Below, in pieces: positions 1-6,950 of a stretch of 64,000 nt of DNA. Position 1 is the first letter of the stretch. Each line of letters starts with the position of its first letter. Position numbers and translations under genes: made by a program. The DNA comes from Natrarchaeobius oligotrophus (GTDB lineage Archaea > Halobacteriota > Halobacteria > Halobacteriales > Natrialbaceae). The stretch spans positions 20,550 through 84,549 of the forward strand of contig NZ_REFZ01000013.1 in the NCBI RefSeq assembly GCF_003841465.1, in the 5' to 3' direction. The notes beneath the pieces are model-generated. The model was not told where the DNA came from. It worked only from the letters and a program-made list of their open reading frames with translations, and searched no databases.

Positions 1-210
1 GATCAGTCGCTGCCAGGGGTTGCCGGGAGAGTCACGAGTCGGCCGTTTGTCGATCATCGTTTCACAGACCGGACACCCGTATGCGACCGACCGTCCGCGC
101 GAGCTCAGGACCCAGTCCCCGTCGATGGGGCTCGCGTGACCGCACTCCCAGCAAAACAGCGTCGACTTTCGGAGACCTCGCTCGTCGTCGTTCGTCGTGG
201 GACCAGTCAT
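1..210 (-). CDS. Small zinc-ribbon protein, 3' end beyond the window
   Basis: Read on the minus strand from the ATG at 208-210, this frame stays open for 70 codons to the window edge, so the C-terminus is missing. It contains two CxxC-type knuckles, CWEC near residues 20-23 and CPVC near residues 46-49, spaced as in a four-cysteine zinc ribbon. The part between them (SPIDGDWVLSSRGR) is polar. The gene lies 110 bases downstream of the acyl-CoA synthetase on the same strand. Small zinc-ribbon proteins of this type are frequent in haloarchaea and mostly have no known function; a nucleic-acid or protein contact role is only a guess. Confidence 0.72.
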   Translation of the reverse strand, partial: MTGPTTNDDERGLRKSTLFCWECGHASPIDGDWVLSSRGRSVAYGCPVCETMIDKRPTRDSPGNPWQRLI

Positions 211-320
211 CGTCGAGGGTACGTGGCCCACCGATAAATCCTCTGTCCACGGCGATCGATCATCACAGTCGTCGTTCGAGAAACGGGTGAATCCGGAGAG
301 AAACGCCGGAATATGTCGGT

Positions 321-2378
321 TTACCGGGCGTCCTCGATCGCGTCGATTGCGCCGGGGTTTTCGATGCTGCTCAGATCGCCGAGGTCGTCGCCCGCGTAGG
401 CCGCTTCGATCGCCCGCCGAACGATCTTTCCGGACTGGGTCTTGGGGAACTCGTCGACGAACAACACCTCGCGGGGACGAAACGGTTTGCCGAGTTCCGC
501 GCCGACCCGTTCGCGCAGTTGCTCGCCCAACGCGTCAGTTTCTTCGTGGCCCTCCTCGAGGACGACGTAGGCGACGACCGCCGTTCCCGTCGTCTCGTCC
601 GGTACGCCGACCGCCGCAGCCTGGTTGACGGCGTCGTGATCGATGAGCGCGCCCTCGACTTCGGCCGGTCCGACCTTCCGACCGGCGACGTTCAACGCGT
701 CGTCGGCGCGGCCGTGGAGGAACCAGAAGCCGTCGGCGTCCACCTGGGCCCAGTCGCCGTGGTTCCAGACGTCCTCGAACGTCGACCAGTACTCCTCGAG
801 GTACCGTTCGTCGCCCGACCACAGCGACTTCGTCATCGACGGGCAGGACGAACGGGCCACGAGGAGTCCGCGCTCGTTGTCGGCTGCGACCGAGTTTCCG
901 TCGCGGTCGACGACGTCGATATCCATTCCGAGTCCGGGGCCGCCGAGCGTACAGGGTTTGAGCGGCTGGCTCGGCATCGGCATCAGGAAACAGCCGCAGA
1001 TCTCGGTGCCGCCGGAGATGTTGACGATCGGGCACTCCCCGCCGCCGACGCGCTCGTAGAACCACCGCCAGGAGTCGGGGTCCCAGGGTTCGCCGGTCGA
1101 GCCGAGGATCCGCAGCGACGAGAGGTCGTGATCCGAGAGCCACTCGTCGCCGCGTTTCCGAAGCGCTCGGATCGCCGTCGGCGAGACGCCGAGCTGCGTG
1201 AGCCCGTGACGGTCGATCATCGACCAGAGGCGATCCGGCGTCGGGTAGTCGGGCGCGCCCTCGTAGACGAAGACCGTTCCGCCGAACGTGTGCACCCCGA
1301 TCAGCGTCCAGGGTCCCATCATCCAGCCGATGTCGGACACCCAGAAAAAGCGATCCGCCGGCTTGAGGTCCATCCCGAAGTGTACCTCCTTGGCGCACTG
1401 GACCTGCACGCCAGCGTGCGTGTGAACGATTCCCTTCGGCTCGCCCGTGGTCCCGGACGAGTACAGCAGCATCGATTCCCGGCTCGAGTCGAGCGACTTC
1501 GTCTCGTACTCGTCGTCGGCCGCCTCGACGGCGTCGGTCCACCACTCGTCGCGATCGTCGTACCACGGAACGTCGACGTCGGACGACGGGTCTGCCGGTT
1601 CGGCTTCCGCTCCGCTCGAAGAGCGACGCGGCCCGCTCCCCAGTCGGTCGAGAACGATCGCGTGCTCGAGGCACCCCGCCTGGGCGATCGCCTCGTCTGC
1701 GGTCTCTTTCAGCGGGATCGGTTCGCCGCGCCGGAGGAAGCCGTCGGCGGTGAACAACACCGAGGGCTCGGCGTCAGCGAGCCTGGTCGCGACCGCGTCG
1801 GTACCGAATCCCGAGAAGATCGGCACCGCGATCGCGCCGACCGCGAAACAGCCGTAGAGAATCGGGACGACGGCCGGCACCATCGGCACGTAGAGCGCGA
1901 CCGTGTCGCCGGTTTCGACGCCGCGGGCCTCCAGAGCGTTCGCCACCTGGTTCGTCCGGTGGCGTAGCTCGTAGTAGGTCAACTCTCGTATCTCGCCGTC
2001 TTCGCCCTCCCAGAGGACCGCAACCGCGTTGCGTCGCTCGGCGTCGACGGCCGCGTGGCGGTCGACGACGTTGTGGGCGACGTTGAGTTTTCCGCCGGGA
2101 TACCAGTCGGTGAACTGCGGTCCGTCGCCGTCGTCGCGGACCGCGTCGTAGGGCTCGTCGAACTCGATCCCGAGGTAGTCGACGACCTCGTCCCAGAACC
2201 ACTCGAGGCCCGACTCCTCGACGCCGTCGATTTCGGTCGTCGTGCGCTCGATGAGTTCCTCGTACTCCTCGATGCCGTACTCCTGCATGAACGCGTAGAC
2301 GTTCGTCGACTCGACGAACGCCCGGTCGGGTTCGTGGACGATCTCGTCCAGTTCCTCGAGGCTGGGCGCTGCTCCCAT
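321..2378 (-). CDS. AMP-forming acyl-CoA (acetyl/propionyl-CoA-like) synthetase
   Basis: The 685-residue protein belongs to the ANL adenylate-forming superfamily. It should convert a short carboxylic acid, ATP and CoA to acyl-CoA through an acyl-adenylate, in the cytoplasm. Visible motifs are the phosphate-binding loop YSSGTTGEPKG, the NISGGTEI segment, the hinge GRADDALNVAGRKVGP and the C-terminal PKTQSGKIVRR with the catalytic lysine. The N-terminal part carries the WFW..VV and FTDWYPGGKLN segments typical of acetyl-CoA-synthetase-like enzymes, and the length fits that family. I chose the ATG at 2376-2378; another ATG nine codons upstream is possible. A divergent gene starts 115 bases away. 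The exact substrate cannot be read from sequence. Confidence 0.9.
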   Translation of the reverse strand: MGAAPSLEELDEIVHEPDRAFVESTNVYAFMQEYGIEEYEELIERTTTEIDGVEESGLEWFWDEVVDYLGIEFDEPYDAVRDDGDGPQFTDWYPGGKLNVAHNVVDRHAAVDAERRNAVAVLWEGEDGEIRELTYYELRHRTNQVANALEARGVETGDTVALYVPMVPAVVPILYGCFAVGAIAVPIFSGFGTDAVATRLADAEPSVLFTADGFLRRGEPIPLKETADEAIAQAGCLEHAIVLDRLGSGPRRSSSGAEAEPADPSSDVDVPWYDDRDEWWTDAVEAADDEYETKSLDSSRESMLLYSSGTTGEPKGIVHTHAGVQVQCAKEVHFGMDLKPADRFFWVSDIGWMMGPWTLIGVHTFGGTVFVYEGAPDYPTPDRLWSMIDRHGLTQLGVSPTAIRALRKRGDEWLSDHDLSSLRILGSTGEPWDPDSWRWFYERVGGGECPIVNISGGTEICGCFLMPMPSQPLKPCTLGGPGLGMDIDVVDRDGNSVAADNERGLLVARSSCPSMTKSLWSGDERYLEEYWSTFEDVWNHGDWAQVDADGFWFLHGRADDALNVAGRKVGPAEVEGALIDHDAVNQAAAVGVPDETTGTAVVAYVVLEEGHEETDALGEQLRERVGAELGKPFRPREVLFVDEFPKTQSGKIVRRAIEAAYAGDDLGDLSSIENPGAIDAIEDAR

Positions 2379-2492
2379 GGTCGCCGGTACGACGGTCGCC
2401 GTCATCAAACGCCGGGTCGGGTACCTTTTGGTCGCTCGCGGCGACGTGCGAGTGTGGACGCGAACCAGCGAACTCGAGCCAACCCGTTCAAC

Positions 2493-3152
2493 ATGGACGA
2501 GGCGTGTCGAAACTGTCCCGCGCTCTGTGAGACGCGCACGACCGTCGTCCACGGCTACGGCGACGTCGGCGCCGACTTCCTGTTCGTCGGCGAGCGACCC
2601 ACGCCGGGGGCCGACGAGACGGGAGTGCCGTTCGTCGACTTCGATGGCGGGGAGGACGGGACCGAAGACGGGGAGGACTGCGGAAACGACCGAAAACCGG
2701 GCGGTGCCCACTCGAGCGACGGCCTGCGACGACTCCTCGAGCGGCTCGGACTCTGCGACGTCACGTCGCCGACCGACCGGCCGGTTCTCGAGAACGTCTA
2801 CCTGACGAACCTCACGCGGTGTCGCGATCCGGCGCGACCGCCGACCGACGAGGAGATCGACAACTGCGAGCCGTACCTCAACGCCGAGATCAGGATGATC
2901 AACCCCGAAGTGTTGATCCCGGTCGGCGAGCGGGCGCTCGCGGAGATTGCGACGGAGTACACGACGACTCCGGCCGACGACCTCGCGCTCGCCGAGGCGC
3001 ACGCGACGACGATCCGGGGGCGCGGTTTCGCCCTCGTCCCGATGATCGACCCGCGCGAGCAGACCGACGCGCAGTCACAGGCGTGGCTCGAGCACTTCGC
3101 ACAGCTGATGGCCACCGACTACCGACAGACGAAAGGGCGTCGGAAACGGTAG
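2493..3152 (+). CDS. Uracil-DNA glycosylase family protein (Fe-S, family 4/5-like)
   Basis: The 219-residue protein looks like a member of the iron-sulfur uracil-DNA glycosylase superfamily, which removes uracil from DNA to start base-excision repair. Four cysteines fit the [4Fe-4S] pattern: C5 and C8 at the N-terminus, then C110 and C125 in the segment NLTRCRDPARPPTDEEIDNC. The motif-1 region reads GERPTPGADETGVPF, close to the usual GExPGxxEDxxGxPF but with D-E-T in the middle. The family's HPS-type motif near the C-terminus is replaced here by a MIDPREQ segment, so activity may differ from classical enzymes. An acidic insertion (about residues 50-70) is a halophilic trait. The gene diverges from the acyl-CoA synthetase. 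Confidence 0.85.
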   Translation: MDEACRNCPALCETRTTVVHGYGDVGADFLFVGERPTPGADETGVPFVDFDGGEDGTEDGEDCGNDRKPGGAHSSDGLRRLLERLGLCDVTSPTDRPVLENVYLTNLTRCRDPARPPTDEEIDNCEPYLNAEIRMINPEVLIPVGERALAEIATEYTTTPADDLALAEAHATTIRGRGFALVPMIDPREQTDAQSQAWLEHFAQLMATDYRQTKGRRKR

Positions 3153-3170
3153 CTCGGAACCACCCCTTCC

Positions 3171-3413
3171 CTACCAGTACGGATTCTTCCGCCATCGCTT
3201 CGATCGCGCGCCCAGCGCGGCTAGCCCGACGACCACGAGGGCCGTGACGGCGAGCGTTCCGACCACGGGTACGAGCAGTTCACCCGACGGCTCGACCAGC
3301 ACTCCGAAGACGAGGCCGTAGACGCCCACGAGTGCGAGACAGCCGATCGTGGCGACGCCGACGGCGGCGACCGTTCGACCGTGCATACGTCCGTCGTCCG
3401 CTTCCAGCGTCAT
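3171..3413 (-). CDS. Small membrane protein, two transmembrane segments
   Basis: The 80-residue product starts MTLEADDGRMHGR and then has two hydrophobic stretches of about 20 residues (around residues 12-32 and 42-65), separated by a short acidic loop containing VEPSGE. It ends in the basic tail ARSKRWRKNPYW, which suggests a cytoplasmic C-terminus by the positive-inside rule. I placed the start at the ATG at 3411-3413, because the longer upstream frame has a biased, non-native composition. The gene converges with the uracil-DNA glycosylase, 18 bases away. No family is recognised; two-helix proteins of this size are common in haloarchaea and uncharacterised. Confidence 0.7.
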   Translation of the reverse strand: MTLEADDGRMHGRTVAAVGVATIGCLALVGVYGLVFGVLVEPSGELLVPVVGTLAVTALVVVGLAALGARSKRWRKNPYW

Positions 3414-3582
3414 AATCTGTACGGGTTCGCCCCGAGAGTCCAGGGCCACTCGGGAAGCGGCCTCGGTTCGGTCGGCTCGCCACGAGTGCCGCCGGTTTCG
3501 TGCGGGCTCGTGCTTTCGACCGAACCGGTCCCGGCGGTCGAAAAGCGCCGCGTTCAAGGTCCGGGCCGACGGAGTAGCGAGC

Positions 3583-4338
3583 ATGCTCGTCGTCGTTCCC
3601 GTCGATCCGCCCTCGGAAGGGGTCGTCCTTTCGTCGCTCGTCGAGACGACGTCGGTGACCGAGAGCGAGGCCGTCGCCCTTTACGAGGCCGCCGTCGCGG
3701 ACGTTCTCCGGGCCGTCGACGCGAGCGGCGGCGACCTGCTACTCAACTACCGCGACCGTGAGACGATGCCCGATGGTGCCGTTCCGTCCGACGCCGACCC
3801 GGAAGCTGCGGTGCGTGCGCTCGCGACCGACGCCCTCGGAGACGTCGAGGGCGTCCGGTTCGAGCGCCAGGTCGGCTCGAGCCGATCGGCGCGGGTCGGC
3901 AACACCGTCACGCACCTGCTGGAGCGCGAGGACGCCGGAACGGTCGGCGTGCTCGAGCCGACGGTTCCGCTGGTCGGCCGGGCGGAGATCGACGCTGCGT
4001 CGATGTCGCTTCGTCGCTACGACGTCGTTATCGGGCCGTCCTCGGGCGGACGGACGTACTTCGCGGGATTCACCGAGCCGATCGACTTCACCGACGTCTA
4101 CGAGGGAGTCGCCCTCTCGACGCTCGCAGGCCGGGCCGGCGACGCGGGGCTGGATCTGGGGTTCAGCCCGTTTCTCCCGACCGTGACGAGCGAGTCGGGA
4201 CTGTGTGCGACACTCGCGGAGATCGAAGCGCGACGCGTCGCCGAGCGGCCGGGAGCGGAGGCGACCGCTGCGGTCGTCGACGACCTTGGGCTCGGCGTCG
4301 GATCCGAGGGGGCGCTCGAGCGAGCGAAAGACCGATAA
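3583..4338 (+). CDS. DUF2064-like glycosyltransferase-A fold protein
   Basis: The 251-residue protein resembles the DUF2064 (GT-A-like) family. It has the N-terminal strand MLVVVPVDPP, the helix with ALYEAAVADVLRAV, and a later segment DVVIGPSSGGRTYFAGF that lines up with the family's DVVLGPA.DGGYYL motif. The basic KTRL loop that usually binds the nucleotide-sugar phosphate is not conserved (SSLVETTS instead), so it may be a divergent or non-catalytic member. The start is the ATG at 3583; translation further upstream is poor in composition. It sits between a divergent membrane protein and tRNA-Ser. Family assignment is from motif resemblance only. Confidence 0.68.
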   Translation: MLVVVPVDPPSEGVVLSSLVETTSVTESEAVALYEAAVADVLRAVDASGGDLLLNYRDRETMPDGAVPSDADPEAAVRALATDALGDVEGVRFERQVGSSRSARVGNTVTHLLEREDAGTVGVLEPTVPLVGRAEIDAASMSLRRYDVVIGPSSGGRTYFAGFTEPIDFTDVYEGVALSTLAGRAGDAGLDLGFSPFLPTVTSESGLCATLAEIEARRVAERPGAEATAAVVDDLGLGVGSEGALERAKDR

Positions 4339-4371
4339 CCATTTTTGAACGCGTCGGGAACGAGTAGGTGA

Positions 4372-4455
4372 GGTGGGGTGGCAGAGCGGCCTAACGCGCC
4401 TGCCTTGAGAGCAGGTGGCTGGAAAGCCTCATGGGTTCAAATCCCATCCCCACCG
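4372..4455 (+). tRNA. tRNA-Ser (UGA)
   Basis: The acceptor arm GGTGGGG pairs with CCCCACC, followed by discriminator G. The anticodon stem CCTGC/GCAGG closes the 7-base loop CTTGAGA, placing TGA in the anticodon position. The T-arm is ATGGG-TTCAAAT-CCCAT. A long variable arm (around GTGGCTGGAAAGCCTC) is present, as expected for a type II serine tRNA. The 3' CCA is not encoded. Confidence 0.93.
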
Positions 4456-4626
4456 TTTTCCGTGACCGACCGCGACGAGCGAAGCGAGGATTGCATCGGG
4501 TTCAGCTCCCACCCTCGGGCTTTTGCAACGGTTCCGTTCGCCTCCGCTCGTAGAACCGTGTGAAACCTCAGTTCGAAAAAACGGGCGAGAGAAACGAAGC
4601 GCGGACGACGTCGTCGAACCGTTTCG
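4456..4626. other. Spacer after tRNA-Ser, no gene seen
   Basis: No convincing reading frame lies here. Just after the tRNA is the sequence CGACGAGCGAAGCGAGGA (4469-4486). A closely related 18-mer follows tRNA-Val at 16841-16858. A further weak hairpin (CGGTTC...GAACCG) lies near 4529-4558. The stretch then enters the first dispersed palindrome at 4627. Confidence 0.5.
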
Positions 4627-4705
4627 TACGGTCTGTCGTGACGATTTACCGGTGCGACCGCAGGACGGTCGCGGTCGTACCGGTAACGACTTTCAACAGT
4701 CCGTA
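4627..4705. repeat. Dispersed palindromic element, copy 1
   Basis: This 79-base imperfect inverted repeat has a left arm beginning TACGGTCTGTCGTGACGATT and a right arm that, reverse-complemented, begins TACGGACTGTTGAAAGTCGT. Both arms run on to TTACCGGTRCGACCGC. It abuts the stop codon of the small zinc-ribbon gene on the minus strand, whose TGA begins the motif TGATACGG. It belongs to a family with six other copies in this window. Confidence 0.8.
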
Positions 4706-4873
4706 TCAGGCCGTGGTTTCGCTCGAGTCGATGCCGTTGATGCGGACGAACCCGTAGTCACACGACGGACAGTGCCACTTGACTTTCTCGCCGAGGTGGA
4801 GCGTCGTGCTCGCGGCGCGGTAGAAGGTCACGTCCCCGCAGTTCGGACACTCGTGGTCGAGTTCGAGAGCCAT
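4706..4873 (-). CDS. Small CxxC zinc beta-ribbon protein (55 aa)
   Basis: The protein is 55 residues long and starts MALELDHECPNCGD. Four cysteines in two knuckles, CPNC (residues 9-12) and CPSC (35-38), are separated by 22 residues, a classical zinc-ribbon layout. The second knuckle is followed by DYGFVRINGID. Composition and third-position GC match neighbouring genes, and the start ATG is at 4871-4873. It diverges from the cobalamin adenosyltransferase gene with a 168-base gap. Its stop codon is formed by the end of palindromic element copy 1. The role is unknown; such ribbons often bind nucleic acid or act as subunits of larger complexes. Confidence 0.82.
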   Translation of the reverse strand: MALELDHECPNCGDVTFYRAASTTLHLGEKVKWHCPSCDYGFVRINGIDSSETTA

Positions 4874-5041
4874 ACGCGGCGATAACGAGTCCAGCGAGTT
4901 TAACTTACTGATTTCACCACCGGGCGGGGTCGCCGGCCGCGACGCGGCCGGTGTCGAGTCCGTCGCTCGAGGACGGGGACGCGACCGCGGAGATGCCGTG
5001 GGTGCATCGGAGTTAAGTTCCGACTCGTCCTCGAGGGTCGT

Positions 5042-5575
5042 ATGACGATTTACACCGGTCGCGGCGACGACGGAGAGACGGACCTCCGGGACATGACCCG
5101 CGTCTCGAAGACCGACCCTCGAATCGAAGCCTACGGGACCGTCGACGAACTCAACGCGCTGATCGGAACCGTCCGCCCGACGGATCACGACGACGTCGAC
5201 GAGCGGTTGCGAGCGATTCAGAACCACCTGCACGTCGTCCAGGCCGATTTCGCGAACCCCGATCCCGACGACGGCGATCCGGCCGTCGACGCGAGTCACG
5301 TCGAAGCCGTCGAGGAGTGGATCGACACCTACGACGAGGAACTCGAGCCGCTCACCTCGTTCGTGCTGCCGACGGGAAGCGAGACGGGAGCGAGGTTGCA
5401 CCACGCTCGAGCCGTCTGCCGGCGCGCCGAACGCCGAGCGGTTTCGCTCGCGGCGGACGAACGAATCAACGAGCGAGCGGTCCAGTACTTGAACCGGCTG
5501 TCGGACGGACTGTTCACGCTCGCTCGCGTGATCAACCAGCGCGAAGACGCTCGCGAGGAGTCGCCGGAGTACTGA
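5042..5575 (+). CDS. pduO: ATP:cob(I)alamin adenosyltransferase (PduO type)
   Basis: The 177-residue protein transfers the adenosyl group of ATP to cob(I)alamin, making adenosylcobalamin. It begins with the family signature MTIYTGRGDDGETDL, the ATP-binding N-terminal loop. YGTVDELNALIG follows, then the helical segment with ARLHHARAVCRRAERRA near residues 115-132 and YLNRLSDGLFTLARVIN near the end. Length and motifs are normal for PduO-type enzymes. The cofactor would serve the methylmalonyl-CoA mutase encoded at 36544-38226, but the genes are not linked. The stop codon TGA (5573-5575) is immediately followed by palindromic element copy 2. Confidence 0.93.
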   Translation: MTIYTGRGDDGETDLRDMTRVSKTDPRIEAYGTVDELNALIGTVRPTDHDDVDERLRAIQNHLHVVQADFANPDPDDGDPAVDASHVEAVEEWIDTYDEELEPLTSFVLPTGSETGARLHHARAVCRRAERRAVSLAADERINERAVQYLNRLSDGLFTLARVINQREDAREESPEY

Positions 5576-5576
5576 G

Positions 5577-5654
5577 ACGGATTGCTGTAACTGTGTACCG
5601 GAGCGACCGCGGGACGGCGACCGGTCGCTCCGGAAGTGACTTACAGTAAACCGT
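5577..5654. repeat. Dispersed palindromic element, copy 2
   Basis: The left arm starts ACGGATTGCTGTAACTGTGT and the right arm, reverse-complemented, starts ACGGTTTACTGTAAGTCACT. Both continue to CCGGAGCGACCG. The upstream TGA stop of the adenosyltransferase lies in the CTGAGACGG left boundary, and the right boundary is CCGTATGAG. It is one of the best-preserved copies of the family. Confidence 0.85.
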
Positions 5655-5659
5655 ATGAG

Positions 5660-5736
5660 ACGGCCCGCTGTACCCGTATCCCGATACGACCGCCGACCGT
5701 TCGCGGGTGCGCTGGAACTGCCGACCGACAAACCGC
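5660..5736. repeat. Dispersed palindromic element, degenerate copy 3
   Basis: A second, more degenerate copy starts six bases after copy 2 ends, in tandem. Its left part reads ACGGCCCGCTGTACCCGTAT. The right part contains GCGGGTGCGCTGGAACTG and ends ACAAACCGC, which matches the right arm of copy 5 at 34212-34235 better than its own left arm. Mismatches are many, so it is likely an old copy. Confidence 0.55.
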
Positions 5737-5879
5737 ACGGTTTCGCGTCTCGGCCCGCGACCGAGTGTCCCTCGAGGCGCTCTTCGTCCCTGGAGGGCGG
5801 TCGCCGCGAGGGCGACGAAACCGTCGAACGCTCTCGGATCTCACGCCACAGCGACCCGTCGCGGTCTGCTAGCGATTAG

Positions 5880-5886
5880 TTTAAAT
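5880..5886 (+). promoter_or_regulatory. TATA box of the prolyl isomerase gene
   Basis: The AT run TTTAAAT lies 24-30 bases before the ATG at 5910, the distance expected for an archaeal TATA box driving a nearly leaderless mRNA. The preceding GATTAG is the only other AT-rich stretch in this GC-rich spacer. Confidence 0.55.
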
Positions 5887-5909
5887 GTGGACGGGCGGAC
5901 GTACCACGT

Positions 5910-6887
5910 ATGACCGAGGAACAAGAGGCCGAGCTCGAGGAGCAGGCCGATGACGTCGATGAGGAAGTAGACGACGACGGACTGCAGGCCGGCGATTTCG
6001 TCGAGATCGAGTACACCGCCTACACCGTCGAAGGCGAGCAGCTGGTCGACACGACCGATCCCGACGTCGCCGAGGAGGAGGGCGTCGACGCCCAGGGCCA
6101 GGAGTTCAAGCCACGAACGATCACGCTCGGCGAGGGACACATCTTCGACGGCGTCGAGGAAGCGATCCTCGGCAGCGAAGCGGGCGACTCCGGCACCGTG
6201 ACGATTTCCGCCGAAGACGCCTTCGGCGAGTACGATCCCGACAACGTCGAGACCGTCAGCGCCGAAAAGATCGACGAGGACGACCGCCACCCCGGCGCGA
6301 ACGTCCAGATCGACGGTCGGCAGGGATACATCAGCACGATCATCGGCGGCCGCGCCCGCGTCGACTTCAACCACCCGCTCGCGGGTGAGGACGTCGAGTA
6401 CGAGTACGAAATCGTCGACCTGGTCGACGACCGCGAGGCCCAGGCGGCCGGACTCTTCGAGATGTACCTCGGCGTCGAGCCCGACCTCTGGATCGAGACC
6501 GACGAGGTCGAAGAGGAGGTTCCCGTCGAACCCGACGACGAAGCCGAAGACGACGAAGCCGAAGACGACGAGGACGAACCCGCCGAACCGGAGTTCGAAA
6601 CCGAGGTCGTCGAGAAAGAGACCCTCTATCTCGAGGCGACGCCCCAGATGACGATGAACCAGCAGTGGATGTTCTCCAAGCAACAGATCGCCCAGGACGT
6701 CATCGAAAAGATCGACGTCGACCGGGTCATCGTCCAGGAAGTCATCGACGGCATGGGCGGGATGGGCATGCCCGGCATGATGGGCGGCATGGGTGGCATG
6801 GGCGGCGGCGACATCGAGGACGCACTCGAAGACGCCGACGTCGACGCCGACGAGATCGTCGAAGAGCTCGAGGGCGTCGAAGAGTAA
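5910..6887 (+). CDS. FKBP-type peptidyl-prolyl isomerase, SlyD-like
   Basis: The 325-residue protein should catalyse proline cis-trans isomerisation and act as a holdase chaperone in the cytoplasm. An acidic N-terminus (residues 1-28) is followed by the FKBP domain with VEIEYTAYTVEGEQLVDTTD, ITLGEGHIFDGVEEAILG and VTISAEDAFGEYD. The insert-in-flap region covers about residues 110-150 (QGYISTIIGGRARVDFNHPLAG). An acidic linker (about 195-230) leads to a C-terminal domain typical of long archaeal FKBPs, with a Met/Gly-rich run (about 275-300) before the acidic end. The Met/Gly tail could bind metal or clients; that is inference. A TATA box lies 24-30 bases before the start. Confidence 0.92.
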   Translation: MTEEQEAELEEQADDVDEEVDDDGLQAGDFVEIEYTAYTVEGEQLVDTTDPDVAEEEGVDAQGQEFKPRTITLGEGHIFDGVEEAILGSEAGDSGTVTISAEDAFGEYDPDNVETVSAEKIDEDDRHPGANVQIDGRQGYISTIIGGRARVDFNHPLAGEDVEYEYEIVDLVDDREAQAAGLFEMYLGVEPDLWIETDEVEEEVPVEPDDEAEDDEAEDDEDEPAEPEFETEVVEKETLYLEATPQMTMNQQWMFSKQQIAQDVIEKIDVDRVIVQEVIDGMGGMGMPGMMGGMGGMGGGDIEDALEDADVDADEIVEELEGVEE

Positions 6888-6950
6888 GCCGCGGCTCGGT
6901 CGGTTTCACTCCGGTGGCGATCGCGTCGAGCGGATGTCGCTCGAGCTCTG

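Noticed and set aside
519..1967. Long plus-strand open frame opposite the acyl-CoA synthetase
   Set aside because: It is arginine- and valine-rich noise typical of the antisense strand of GC-rich genes and has no domain motif.
4456..4626. Possible second tRNA or pseudo-tRNA after tRNA-Ser (GGGTTCAGCTCCCACCCT)
   Set aside because: No acceptor, anticodon or D-arm pairing could be assembled around it.
6385..6651. Plus-strand frame rich in S/T/R inside the prolyl isomerase gene
   Set aside because: Overlaps a strongly supported FKBP frame and has only low-complexity composition.
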